Below are positions 12,579 to 23,287 of a stretch of DNA of 64,000 bases, piece after piece. The stretch is from Membranipora membranacea (Eukaryota > Bryozoa > Gymnolaemata > Cheilostomatida > Membraniporidae), in assembly GCA_914767715.1 (NCBI GenBank), contig OU612074.1:6277501-6341500 (forward strand), given 5' to 3'. The first letter of the stretch is position 1. Each line of letters begins with the position of its first letter. The position numbers and the translations under genes are program-made. The notes under the pieces were generated by a model. It had not been told where the DNA came from. It did not search any database and saw only the letters and a list, made by a program, of their open reading frames with translations.

Positions 12579-14453
12579 ATGAATACATTCACAGTCACAC
12601 TTGTGATCGCAGCCGTTATTGGTAAGTTAGGTTTTCATTTTGATCGCACTCAATATATCTATATGAAGGTTTTGAAGGTCTCTATTTTGAAGTTTTTGTC
12701 TTGTATGAAATTATTATTATAATACCCTGACCCATTCTCATCACATTAAATGACAAACTATACTGAATGGAAGGATTTGGCCTTTTTCATTTCTTTTGAG
12801 ATTTTGTGCATCCTTTTTCACACACACATATTGATAGACCAGTCAATAGTTGCAAATAAGGGAAATATATGATATCGTTGACAGTTCAAAGTTGTTTCAT
12901 CTGATTGACACACTTGACACTTCATTTTATATTTATGTAGGCTTGAGCTGTGCATCAGGACAAGGAGCTGCATCACCAGGTAATATTAAAATTCATTAAA
13001 AAAAACTATACAACTTTCGCCAACAACTAAAAAGATACAGTGAATATTTTGAACCATGGGTCATGTCACCACATCAAGTACAAGCACTATCACATTGTAC
13101 ATTTTGTTATAAAGCTAGCATTAAAGGCTTCTAAAATGTATCATTTCATGCTCTTGACAGTATGTTTATTGCTGACATGTTAGTAGATGAATCAATAAGC
13201 AGTACTATGAGTTGACCAATTGTTCACTTCTATATTTCAGATATCACAGACATTGATATCAACGTCCCAGCCCCAGAAGTCCCAGCTGTACCAGTACCAG
13301 ATGTTGATGTGCCATCCCCAATAGTGCCAATAGCGCCAGCTGTCAACATACCAGATGTCCAAACACCACCCGCCCAAACTGTAGACTTCACAATCACATG
13401 TGAGTATTGTACATTTTAACATTAGTTTTATTAATCTTATCAAATGGAATATTTCTTGTTCAGAACATCGCTAAGCATAAACTCTTTTTGATGTGTTTAA
13501 GTTGAAACCCTTCTAGTTCTTGATAATTATTCTTTCACCTGTTGGATCAGCTCCGAATTTCTCCTTAATTTAACAAGATACATTTTCATTTTCACAGTCC
13601 AAGGATTATGGTCAGTATGGGGACCGTTCAGTGATTGTTCTAAGAGCTGTAACGGTGGAAAACAATCCAGGAGAAGAACATGCCAGAAACCAGCACGTGA
13701 TGTAGGAAGATATCTCGGATGTGTAGGAGCAGCCAGCGATTCTAGAGACTGTAACACCCAAGAATGTCCAGGTGGGAGACATGATTAATTCTCAATTTTT
13801 CAGATTACACCTTGGTATTCCAAATCGGATTCCTTGCAAGGAAATAGAATGCTGCTAAATTAATTTTATCACTTTAACTAAAAACAAAACAAAACTCACA
13901 AGATGCAGATTGAGACTTGAGAGTCAATAATATTTGGAATAATTATTGTGAAGTGATGAGCTTTATGACTATTAGAAATTATTGAATTTAGTTGTCTTCT
14001 CCTTGATGTTGAGAAAACAACTTTAAACTCAGTGAACCTTTCGAAGATTTGCATTGAGAACTGACTCATTATATTACAGTTAATGGTATTTGGGGACAGT
14101 GGGGACCATTCAACTCCTGCACAGTGTCATGTGGAGGAGGTATCAGATCCAGAAACCGAATGTGTAACAAACCAGCCCCATTGAACGGTGGAAATGACTG
14201 TGCAGGAAAGTCCATAGATATCATGGAGTGTAATAGCAAGAGCTGCCAAGTCCCAAATGGTAAGAGTTGTGTATTAGACTACTCTCATTTCTTTCCTAAA
14301 TGTTTGATAGCTTGATTTTCAAATGAGAAAAGATCAAATGCAACCTGAAATTAAATACTGTTAATGTGGTCAGAACACAATGGCCGCCTTGCGTTTTCGG
14401 TTTTAAATATAATATACACATAATTTGTTGATCTTTATTTTACAGAATATTAG
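12579..14453 (+). CDS. secreted protein with two thrombospondin type 1 repeats, 200 aa, six coding exons
   Basis: Coding exons are 12579-12621, 12941-12979, 13241-13399, 13598-13771, 14080-14259 and 14446-14453 (TAG), all joined in phase 1. A noncoding leader exon ends at 12338 and the ATG exon opens after TTTGCAG. The protein starts with a signal peptide (MNTFTVTLVIAAV..., residues 1 to about 21). Next comes a 53-codon VP/AP-rich linker (PAPEVPAVPVPDV...). Two TSP1 domains follow: [17 protein letters not shown] and WGQWGPFNSCTVSCGGG. Each has six cysteines, a WxxW C-mannosylation-type motif and a CxxSC O-fucosylation-type motif. The last exon adds only two residues. TSP1 domains bind glycans and matrix proteins. 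The specific role is unknown. It is the only intact gene of the three tandem copies. Confidence 0.88.
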
Positions 14454-14604
14454 AGCAAAAAAGATTGAAAAGCTGCCAAGGTATACTCTTAACCTCACAT
14501 TCAACTGATGACTCCTGTTCTTTAAAAATAAAAGTACCAACTTTTAATATACAAACAACTTTGATTTCATGATGGTTGTCCTCGTTAAAAAAATGCAATT
14601 TGCC

Positions 14605-14610
14605 AATAAA
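14605..14610 (+). terminator. AATAAA polyadenylation signal
   Basis: AATAAA lies about 150 bp after the stop of the unit A gene. The homologous position in unit C (25341-25346) keeps it. Confidence 0.7.
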
Positions 14611-17097
14611 GTTTTACCTTTTATCCAATTTCTTGATTTTTTATTACATAATTTTTCTTCTCTGTGTGCTGTTGGGGTTCCCTTCTGCGATTCTCTCTTT
14701 TAAATAAATTTGGTGAAAAAGATGACGTATCAAATGGTAAATTGGTATTAAATGAAGACAACACTTAATACAGAAGAGTCATTTATCAGTATTGTTATGG
14801 CCTCCTCAACACACCCATCCTTGTATTCTTTCATAGTTTATGAAGGAAAACGGTCATCTTGATTGAAAATGGCAAAGTTTGACAGCTCATGCGTTGTTCT
14901 TTTTGAAGAAACACAATCCTGGAATATGATGACTCTCCTGGATTCTTTAAAATATCTAAATCAGCCCAAAATCTAAAAAATAATCCAGTTAAAACATGAA
15001 TAGGACACTGCCACAAAGGTAACAAATTAAGTTTTTATCTAGAGAGAACCAATTATGTAGTTATTTAACATCACTGAAACAAAATAGCATTGATACCAAA
15101 CTCCACTAAAGTTTTAAGTAAATCATTCAAAGATGTGAAGCGAAAGGTTCCTTCAATCTATATTGACGAATATTCCTCTTGAACAATTCATATGGATTCC
15201 TAGATGAAGATCCTTCGACTTACAGCCTCCCTGATCTATAATTTTTCACAGCATCTGCCAAGGTATCTTATATTCATAATGTATAATTCATATATACTGT
15301 CCAAGTTGAGCCATTGTATTGAGGTATTTCGCAATGCAGCAGTAACCCATACAAATTAGATACTGATTTTCGTAAGAAATTTGGAAGGATTACTTGTAAG
15401 CAGGAAAATAAGCTTCATCCGATGTTATTTCTAATAAATCATTCGTACCCAATTGGTTCATACATGACAATTTACCTGGGCTCCATAGCTGGTAGTGCAG
15501 CGCCCAATCCAACATATGGACCTGGAACCGACCCTCCGGCCCATGGCAGTGCCCTTGCTGCTGAAGTATTTAGTGCTGTGAAGCATTTTCTTTAGGAATG
15601 ATATTGTATACAAATTCTAAACTTGGAGCAATTTGTTATAATTGGCTAAAATCCAGAACTCATCTTGTTTTCATTGGCAACCGGTACAGTTTATACATAC
15701 ATATCTGAGATGCAGATGTGGGGTGGTTATAGGGTCATCTGGAATCATAGGGTAAGTAGCCAAGATTTCTGGTGTTCCTCTAGAAAATAGTGGTACTTTC
15801 CATGTATGCCTTGGTTGCTCCTTTCAGTACTAGCTCAAGGTGGAGCAAAGTCAATGTGTATCAGCGTTTTTCATTTGCTTGTTCATCAGTTAAAATTTTG
15901 TTCCGTGGAAGGCTCGAATGCCCTGAATGCCTATGTCTGGATTATATGTATTTACCTCCGTTGGAAAAGATCAAAGTTCGAGGAATAATCAGGAAAAGAT
16001 ACACATACATTTTTTAGTGAAAGCTAGATCAGTTTGCGTCAACGTTGGTTTTATGTTTCAATGTGAGAGCGAATACCATGTCACTTAATGACCCGAAGCA
16101 TTGCTAATAATTCTTAATTGAGGAGCCCTCTAAAGCCAGATAATCCATACATTGTCTTGTCAATTTTATCAATTTAATTATATCTGAATTAATCAAAAAG
16201 GGCGTTTGGGGTCAGGCTTTCGGTTGTACACTTCAAATCAACACACCCATCAAGCTAACTGTGAAGGTGGATTAGATAAAATTATCTGAGTATGTGAACA
16301 TCTGTGACAATAGATGATAAATCAAGATTAATATGTAATAATTGAGGGCTGGCAATTTCCATGTACAATTATAATCAACTTTTTTTCCAGAAACCATGAT
16401 CTTGCCAAGTCACAAAAGCTGCAATTTCTGTCTCATATTATAGCTCTATGTGCCTTGTGTATGTAACCTATCTGACAGCATGAATGTTTGGAATTCTACA
16501 GTATGAAAACTGCAGGTAGATTAGGTTTAATTTTCGGGGCTGCTAGATTGGCGTATTGAAATGTGGGTAGAACCTTCAACCAACACAATATGGTGGTCGG
16601 CTCAAATTAAAGTTACATATTCAATGGCCAGCACACCGTCTGTCTCATCCATTTGGATGCTATACAGATCACTTCACTTTCCAGACCAGTTTCCATACAC
16701 TGGTCAAGTGCTCACGATAATGCATTGCATTTCTGTAATGCAACAAGTCATTCACGACTTTTGCTATTCATTCACCGTCAGCGTATTCTCATTTTTAAAT
16801 GAGAATATTTCAATATGTATCGAGTATCTCTCCATGGACAATTCAACAGAGTATAGTCTGAAGAGAATTGGGCTGTTGGTCATTGTTAATGATTGGCACT
16901 GGCATAGTTTTAAGCATTCATAATGTGTTTTTATTATAGCCAGGTCAAAGGGTGCGATGAACCAAACTCACCTCTTGTGAACTCCCCTAGTCATTGCAGA
17001 AATGTCAATATAATGACAGTAGTTCCCCCATCACACAATGGTTCAATCTCAGCCAGGCACATTAATCGATGTCGGTCTCTAGGCGACTATAAAAGGC

Positions 17098-17105
17098 AGG
17101 GAGTT
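17098..17105 (+). promoter_or_regulatory. TATA box of the unit B gene
   Basis: TATAAAAG in GGCGACTATAAAAGGCAGGG matches the unit C promoter. The leader exon ends AAATACG at 17174 with a good GTAAGT donor. Upstream, GATGAACCAAACTCACC and CTCCCCTAGTCATTG are shared with the other units. Confidence 0.8.
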
Positions 17106-18636
17106 TTTATAAACCAATCAAATCACTTGTTGTCTTAGATTAGAACAGAACTGGTAAACATACAGCAAAATACGGTAAGTTACATACAGATTAAAGTGTT
17201 TGTAAAGGAACAGGGTTCTTGGTATCATTTTTGAGCTTGAATTGAGATTAAGACAGCTATCACACATGCATTTGCATGAAAAATAAGTCTTCAGGGTTAC
17301 TTGGTCTGGTAGGTTTGGGGGTTATAAGTTAACACTATTGAGTTGCCTAATCATGCACAGCCCAACTTGTCCAGGCGATTTGTAATGAGCCTATTATCGG
17401 GGAAATACAGTAATATTAGTGACTATTGTGGTTAGATAACAACTTTTGCAAATACATGACAAAGTCACTCGCAAGTCTGTCGATGACATAAAAGTTCAAA
17501 TTTAATGAGTTGAGACGCTAATCAAAACAACCTTCATTTCTGTTATGAGCCCATGTTGAAGAAGAGATTAGAAGAACCACTGTACCAAAGATTATAAATA
17601 CTGACTGTACATTACAATCAGTGACTATGACCCATTCCCTGTCCACAGCTTTTCAAGCGAGTGATTTTCATTTCATACCGCCGCCCTTGTTTGCTCTGTT
17701 TAAATAAGATTACACTGGAGCAATGGATTCTTCCTGCTGACAAAGCCTTACTTATTTCAGATTTATCTAAAAATGGTCCATACAATGCTTTATGGTTAGT
17801 ACCAAATCTTGCGATAATATCCAACACTAGCCCCCCAAATAAGATCCATACTGATGAAATAACTCAAAAACTCGACAAATTAATTTCCTATGTGACTGAT
17901 GTGTGCTTTGACATAGGTTCTCATATGGCATGCTGCACTCAGTCAGTAATATTGATAGTCCATGTTTAGATGTGCTGAGTATCTGTGATGCACAGATGGA
18001 CAAGATCTGATGTAAAATAATATAGAAAGTTTCTCAAGGTATTCCACTGCTTACACGATTATCAATACTCCTCTCTTTAGGAGGCAGTCAAATTCATTTA
18101 CATTTTTCATCACCCTGAAGTCCGAAATAACTAGATGACAATTTTATTTACTTCAATTTACTTTGTGACTTGTAAATTCCAGTTTTTGATGTAAACAACA
18201 AAGTTTACCCGAGAAAATCTTGTGAGTCCAAACATCAGAATGTTTGCAAAAATTGTTGTAAAGATTCTCAAAACTTCAAATCACTCAGTATTAATCATCG
18301 CATGCTTTGGATTTTAACATCATCCTAATGCCTGAAATGTCGAGATTTAAAAACAAATTATTTTAGATTTTTGTGCAAATTAGAAAAACATCCAGTCTAC
18401 ATGTGTAAATTTTGTATCTTCCAATGAAATTCTATTGAAAGCCACTAATCATAAAGCATAACAGCTGAAGACAGAGTTTGATTGGAATGTCATATCTTAG
18501 TATTTATAATCTTCAATACAATCCACGTAGCCACAATCTCATTTATTCATCAAATAAATATAAACAAAACCTTGAAATCCTTTAGCGATGTATTGATCTG
18601 CCTTTATATTGCCAATTTCTATCTCGAACAGTAACC

Positions 18637-18888
18637 ATGGTTAACAGAAAATGTTGTATCTGTCAAAGCACTGTGGGTTATTTCAAGTGGCCGAAATCAT
18701 ACAGATTTAAACTTATTGGTGTGACCAATGAACTAAGTTCTCTGGGACATTTTCCCTATGATAATCACATGGACTCGACGTCGATTTGCTACAATTGCCT
18801 CCTGAATGATATTCAATCTCGCTCTCACTGGATCTGTTTATTCTCCCTAGAATTTTCACTCTCGCTGTCGGATGAGCTAGAGTTGTAA
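18637..18888 (+). CDS. unrecognised 83-aa open frame with two CxxC pairs inside the TTAA transposon
   Basis: ATG sits in a favourable context (ACCATGG). The frame begins MVNRKCCICQST and contains CYNC at about residues 48-51, so the two CxxC pairs could bind one zinc ion. After about residue 70 it becomes low-complexity (Ser/Leu-rich) and stops. I do not recognise the family. It may be a cut-down N-terminal part of an element-encoded protein, or spurious. Confidence 0.25.
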   Translation: MVNRKCCICQSTVGYFKWPKSYRFKLIGVTNELSSLGHFPYDNHMDSTSICYNCLLNDIQSRSHWICLFSLEFSLSLSDELEL

Positions 18889-19126
18889 TTTTTGCCGTGC
18901 TTGATTTCGATCGTTTGCTTTGTCATTCAATTATGAAATTTTACACACTATCCCATTTTACCAGCTAACCACATAACATGGGACAGATTAACTTTGCATT
19001 GTATTCACTCATTCATTTAATAGATAAATTCTGTGTGGTTTGGTATTGTATGCAGGGAATATCAAAACCACTGTGTCATAACAAAAAGTCTTATTTACCA
19101 GATACTGTATATTCCCATTATAATCT

Positions 19127-19202
19127 AAGGTACTAAAAAGGTACTATTTTCTACAAGTGATCACAACTCCAAAGGAGAAAAATAGTACCTTTTTAGTACC
19201 TT
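19127..19202. repeat. 76-bp fold-back sequence nested in the transposon
   Basis: AAGGTACTAAAAAGGTACTA and the downstream TAGTACCTTTTTAGTACCTT are exact inverse complements that extend to about 25 paired bases around a ~25-base loop. The arms also contain an internal duplication of AGGTACTA. It is AT-rich and compact, like a mini-MITE or an RNA hairpin. Confidence 0.8.
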
Positions 19203-19558
19203 CTCATCCCAACTTTGAGTGAAAATAATTCTTAACTGGGCCACAGGCTGCTTTTGGACATAGCATAATGTTCTAAACTAGACTGAGAGCTCTAGAATGA
19301 TACCAAAAACCTGTTCCCTTTACAAGCACTTTAAGGTGAACAGAAGTTTATGTTCTCTTGTCATCTGTAAACATTTTAATTCTTAATTCAAATGATTTTG
19401 CTTAAGGATATCAACTTTTTCTCATCGAATAAAACTGAACTAAAAAAACTAACAATAGACAATGGATTCCTTATTTTTAAGGACACACTTGACAAAAACT
19501 TCTTATGTGTTGATGATTTTTCTGTGGTGAAAAATCATCAAATTTTTGTTTCCAGAAA

Positions 19559-21258
19559 ATGAATACATTCACAGTCACACTTGTGCTTGCAGCCGTTGTT
19601 GGTAAGTAAAATCTTCACTTTGATACCTCTCAATATATCTATATGAAGGCTATGAAAGTCTCCACCTGGAGTGTTTGTCTTCGATAAAATTAGTATTCTA
19701 AGATTCTGACATATCCTCATCGCATAAAATGACACACTGAACCGAAGGCTTTGACTGTTTTGATTTCTATGAAAGTTCAGTGCTTCATTTTTTTTCACAC
19801 ACATAGCAATATACTACTCACTCAATAATTGCAAATGAGGGACATATATGGCATGGTTGACAGTTTAAATTACTTTCTGTGATTTCTTGACACAACAATG
19901 GATATTTTTACTTTTGTAGGTTTAAGCTGTGTATCAGGACAAGGACCTGCTTCACCAGGTAATATTAAAATTCATTAATATAACTTTAAAACTTTCGTCA
20001 ACAACCAAAAAGATACAGTGAATATTTTGAACCATGGGTCATGTTACCACATCAAGTACAAGCACTATTACATTGTTCCTTTTGTTATACAAGTAGCAGT
20101 AAAGGGTTCTAAAATTCATCATCACTAGCTCTTGACAGTGTCTTTATTGCTGACAAGAGATGAATCAATCAGCATTGCTGTGTGTTGACCAATTATTCAC
20201 TGCTATATTTAAGATATCACAGTAATTGACATCAATGTCCCAGCCCCAGAGGTCCCAGTTGTGCCAGTACCTAATGTTGTCCTACCTTTGCCAGAAATAC
20301 CAATAGCGCCAGCTGTCAGCATACCGGCTGTCTCAGTTCCAGCTCCCCAAAGAGTAGACTTCTCAATCACCTGTGAGTATTGTCCTAGCCCCTCAAAATG
20401 TAGACATCAGCTCTGACATAATCACATGTTAGTATTGTACGATTTAATTAGCATGTTTTATTTCTATAGCTTTATAAAGTCTGCTTCTCTTGTTCAGTTG
20501 TCAGGCTTTTAGTTTTTATATCGCATTGGGCATTAACATTGCAATGATGACTCGAAATACCAAGTACCATACTTGGTAGATATTCTTTCAACTGCTAGTT
20601 CTGCTTCAAACTTTCCAGCAAATCTTGTGATGTAGGAACGTACATTCCATGTGAGGGACCAGCCACCGAATCTAGAGACTGTAACACTCAAGAATTTCCA
20701 GGTATGTGCCATGATTAATTCTCAATTTTCCTTGGTGTTACAAATTGGAATGCTTGAAAGGAAATAATAATATTGCTGCCAAATTGATTTTTTTTAAACT
20801 AAAAGCTATAGAAACAAAATACACAAGATACAAATGGCGACTTAAGACTCAATGATATATTGAATATTGTGAAGTGATAAGTCCTTTGAGATTTATGATT
20901 ATTTTTAATAATTAGGAGCAATTTAATTTAGTTATCTTCTCTTTGATGTTGAGAAAACAACTTTCAACCAAGTAAACGTTCCGAAGATTTGCATTGACAA
21001 CTGATTGCCTCTTTTGTTAAAGTTAATGGTATGAGGGGACAGTGGGGATCGTTCAATTCCTGCACCGTATCATGCGGAGGAGGTATCAGATCCAGAGGCC
21101 GAATGTGTAACAGACCTGCCCCATCCAATGGTGGAAACGACGGCGCTGGAAAATCGGTAGATATCATGAAGTGCAACACCAAGAGCTGCCGAACCCAAAA
21201 TGGTAAGAGTTGTGTATCAACTTTAACAACTTTTGTCTTGTCTTTCCAAAGTATTTAA
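19559..21258 (+). pseudogene. decaying TSP1-repeat gene of unit B
   Basis: Intact exons are 19559-19601 (MNTFTVTLVLAAVV signal peptide), 19920-19958, 20214-20372 (VP-rich) and 21023-21202 (second TSP1), all phase 1. The first TSP1 exon has lost its acceptor and front; only its tail survives at about 20626-20701, where the last cysteine is Phe. In the second TSP1 the first Trp is Arg (MRGQWG) and the NDCAG cysteine is Gly. Two acceptors have drifted to AAG. The terminal exon is missing. Because exons are phase 1, skipping the relic keeps frame. Joining the four exons and reading into the last intron to TAA at 21256 would give a 158-aa one-TSP1 protein. A reduced functional gene is thus possible but less likely than decay. 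Confidence 0.75.
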
Positions 21259-22933
21259 TCGCTCTCGAAGGATTTTGTGCCCCAGAAGCATTTTGAAGGA
21301 AATATTGTATGAAACAAGTCTAGACTTGGATCAATTGGTAATAATTGGTTAAAATTTAGACCTCATCTTGTTCTCATTGACAACCTAGGACAGTGAATAC
21401 GAGCATAATATTTCATTAAGCTCTCAGGTGCAGATGTTGGGTGGTCACAGGGTCAACTGGTATCATTAGGGTAACTACCCAAAATCTCTTTTGTTACCCT
21501 AACAAATAGGGGTACTTGTCATGTATGCCTTGATTGCCCTTATCAGTACTTGCTCAAGGGGGAGCAAAATCAAATTGGGCACTTTTTATTTGCTAGTTCA
21601 TCAGTTAACATTTTGTCCTGTGGAAGGCTTGGATGTGTAGGTGCTAAAGGCTTGAGCCTGGACTAAAATTTTTTAACTCTGTGGGAAATGAACAAAGTTT
21701 GAGGGATGATAAGGCTTAGATGGTCATAGTGTTCGTTTTTTGTTACAATATGAGAGAGAATACCATATCACTGAATGACACGGAGCATTGCTATGCATTC
21801 ATAGTTGACAATGATGAAATTGGCTATTATCTGATCTTGCCTTGATTTGATATAGAAGACCTTTAAAGCCAGATAATCCCTCCGGGTCAACATTGTCTTG
21901 TCTATTTAATCAACATACTTACAAAATAATTAATCAAAGAGGGGCTTTTGGTGGTACACTTCATCACAAAGTCAAAAGGCATCACAAACCTATCAAGCTA
22001 ACTGTGAAGGCGGATTAGATATAATTACCTGAGTATGATAAAATCTGTTACAATAGATGATAAATCAAGACTAATATGTAATAACTTTGGGCTTGCCATT
22101 TCCATATAGGATTATCAAGCACTTTTGTCCAGATACCAGTACTTTGCCAAATCACAAAAACTGTAATTGCTGTTTCATATTATACGCTCTATGTGGCTTT
22201 CTTTTGTTACCTATATGTCAGTACGAATGTCTGGAATTCTATATCATATTAATTGCATAAGGTAGTTAGTGAGATTATAAATTAGACGCTGCTAAATTGA
22301 CGCATTGAAATGGGGGTTGGACCACCCAACAACACAATATGGTGGTCTGTTCAGCTTATAATGACATATTTGTTGGCCTAGACACTGTCAGTGTCAACCA
22401 TTTAGATTTTCTACAAACACCTCACTTCCCAACAGACCGGTTTCTTTACGCTGTTCAATGGCTCTCCATAATGCTTAGCTCTTCTGTTATGTCAAATGGC
22501 ATGTCCAAATGTCTTTTTGTTAAATTCATTCACCATCAACATATTTTCATGGAGAATTCAACAGGGTATGGGTGAATGTGCATTCTTCTGAAGATAATCG
22601 GCAATTGGTGCAGGCAAAAAAACAGCTCCATACGATCATAGATTGTTTAAGCAGCTAATGTGCCAGAATTTTCATAATCTTAGGTGGTAAAAATGACAGA
22701 AAACAGTTTGGTAATAATTAGCACTGGCACATGCTAAAGCAATATGTTGTACATTAAAGCTATGTCAAAGAGTGTTATGAACCCATCCCTTGTGACCTCC
22801 CCTAGTCATTGTTTAACTGTCAGTTAACATGATGACAATAATATTACAATAACATAAGATTCAATTACAACCTGGCATATGAAATGATGAAAAATTAATC
22901 TGACAACCACAATGCCGCCGGTCTCTAGGTGAC

Positions 22934-22941
22934 TATAAAAG
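22934..22941 (+). promoter_or_regulatory. TATA box of the unit C gene copy
   Basis: TATAAAAG in GTGACTATAAAAGGCAAG corresponds to the unit B promoter. The following leader exon ends TTACG, but the donor reads GAAAGT instead of GTAAGT near 23016, so normal splicing of the leader should fail. Confidence 0.7.
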
Positions 22942-23287
22942 GCAAGACATTTTTATAAACAAATCACATCACTCATTGTCTTGGATCAATACAGAACTGG
23001 AAAACATTCAGCAATTACGGAAAGTTACATACAGAATAAAGTGAAATGAAGTTAATGTTCTCCCATCTAATGTTCTTGCTATACTGTGAACATTTTAGGT
23101 ACTAAATTAAGATAATTTTGTTGAAGGATATCATCTTTTTTCTCATTGTGTGAAACTGAATCAGAAAAAACCAACAATAAATGACAAAGTCATTACATCA
23201 ATTAAGAGATACTTTACTCTGGAAAACTTCTCATGTGTTGATGGTTTTTTTTCTTGTATACAGTTATCAATTTTTTCTTTGCAGAAA

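Larger units (their letters stand above)
9555..15430. repeat. tandem unit A of the TSP1-gene segmental array
   Basis: The unit begins with CCAATTGGTT followed by GCTGGGCTCCATA and continues through promoter, gene and a ~1.1-kb 3' flank ending near AATAAATCA. The same order of blocks recurs in unit B (15445-21258) and unit C (21260-26120). Examples are GTAACTACCCAAAATCTC, TCAGTACTAGCTCAAG and TATTATCTG. In unit A the block is interrupted by a LINE at about 9893-10936, and a ~130-bp part of the leader seen in B (about 15590-15700) is missing. Confidence 0.85.
17195..19330. mobile_element. 2,136-bp DNA transposon with inverted termini and TTAA target duplication
   Basis: The left end AGTGTTTGTAAAGGAACAGG and the reverse complement of the right end, AGTGCTTGTAAAGGGAACAG, form imperfect terminal inverted repeats of about 37-40 bp. 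TTAA flanks both sides (17191-17194 and 19331-19334). Units A and C have uninterrupted intron 1 sequence here, which proves insertion. TTAA is used by the piggyBac, Kolobok and Sola3 groups; the termini do not decide which. Two open frames lie inside, at 17661-17969 (with CLLC) and 18637-18888 (with CCIC and CYNC, 40 residues apart). Neither looks like a transposase, so the copy is probably nonautonomous or decayed. Confidence 0.88.
15445..21258. repeat. tandem unit B of the TSP1-gene segmental array
   Basis: The unit starts CCCAATTGGTTCATACATG and follows the order of unit A, but without the LINE. It carries a 2.1-kb transposon in intron 1 of its gene. It lacks the terminal exon and the ~1.1-kb 3' flank that units A and C share, so unit C's leader follows exon 6 directly near 21240-21290. 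Confidence 0.85.

Noticed and set aside
17661-17969. 102-codon frame in the TTAA element as a transposase
   Set aside because: No DDE/DDD pattern or known transposase motif; only one CxxC. Left as part of the element.
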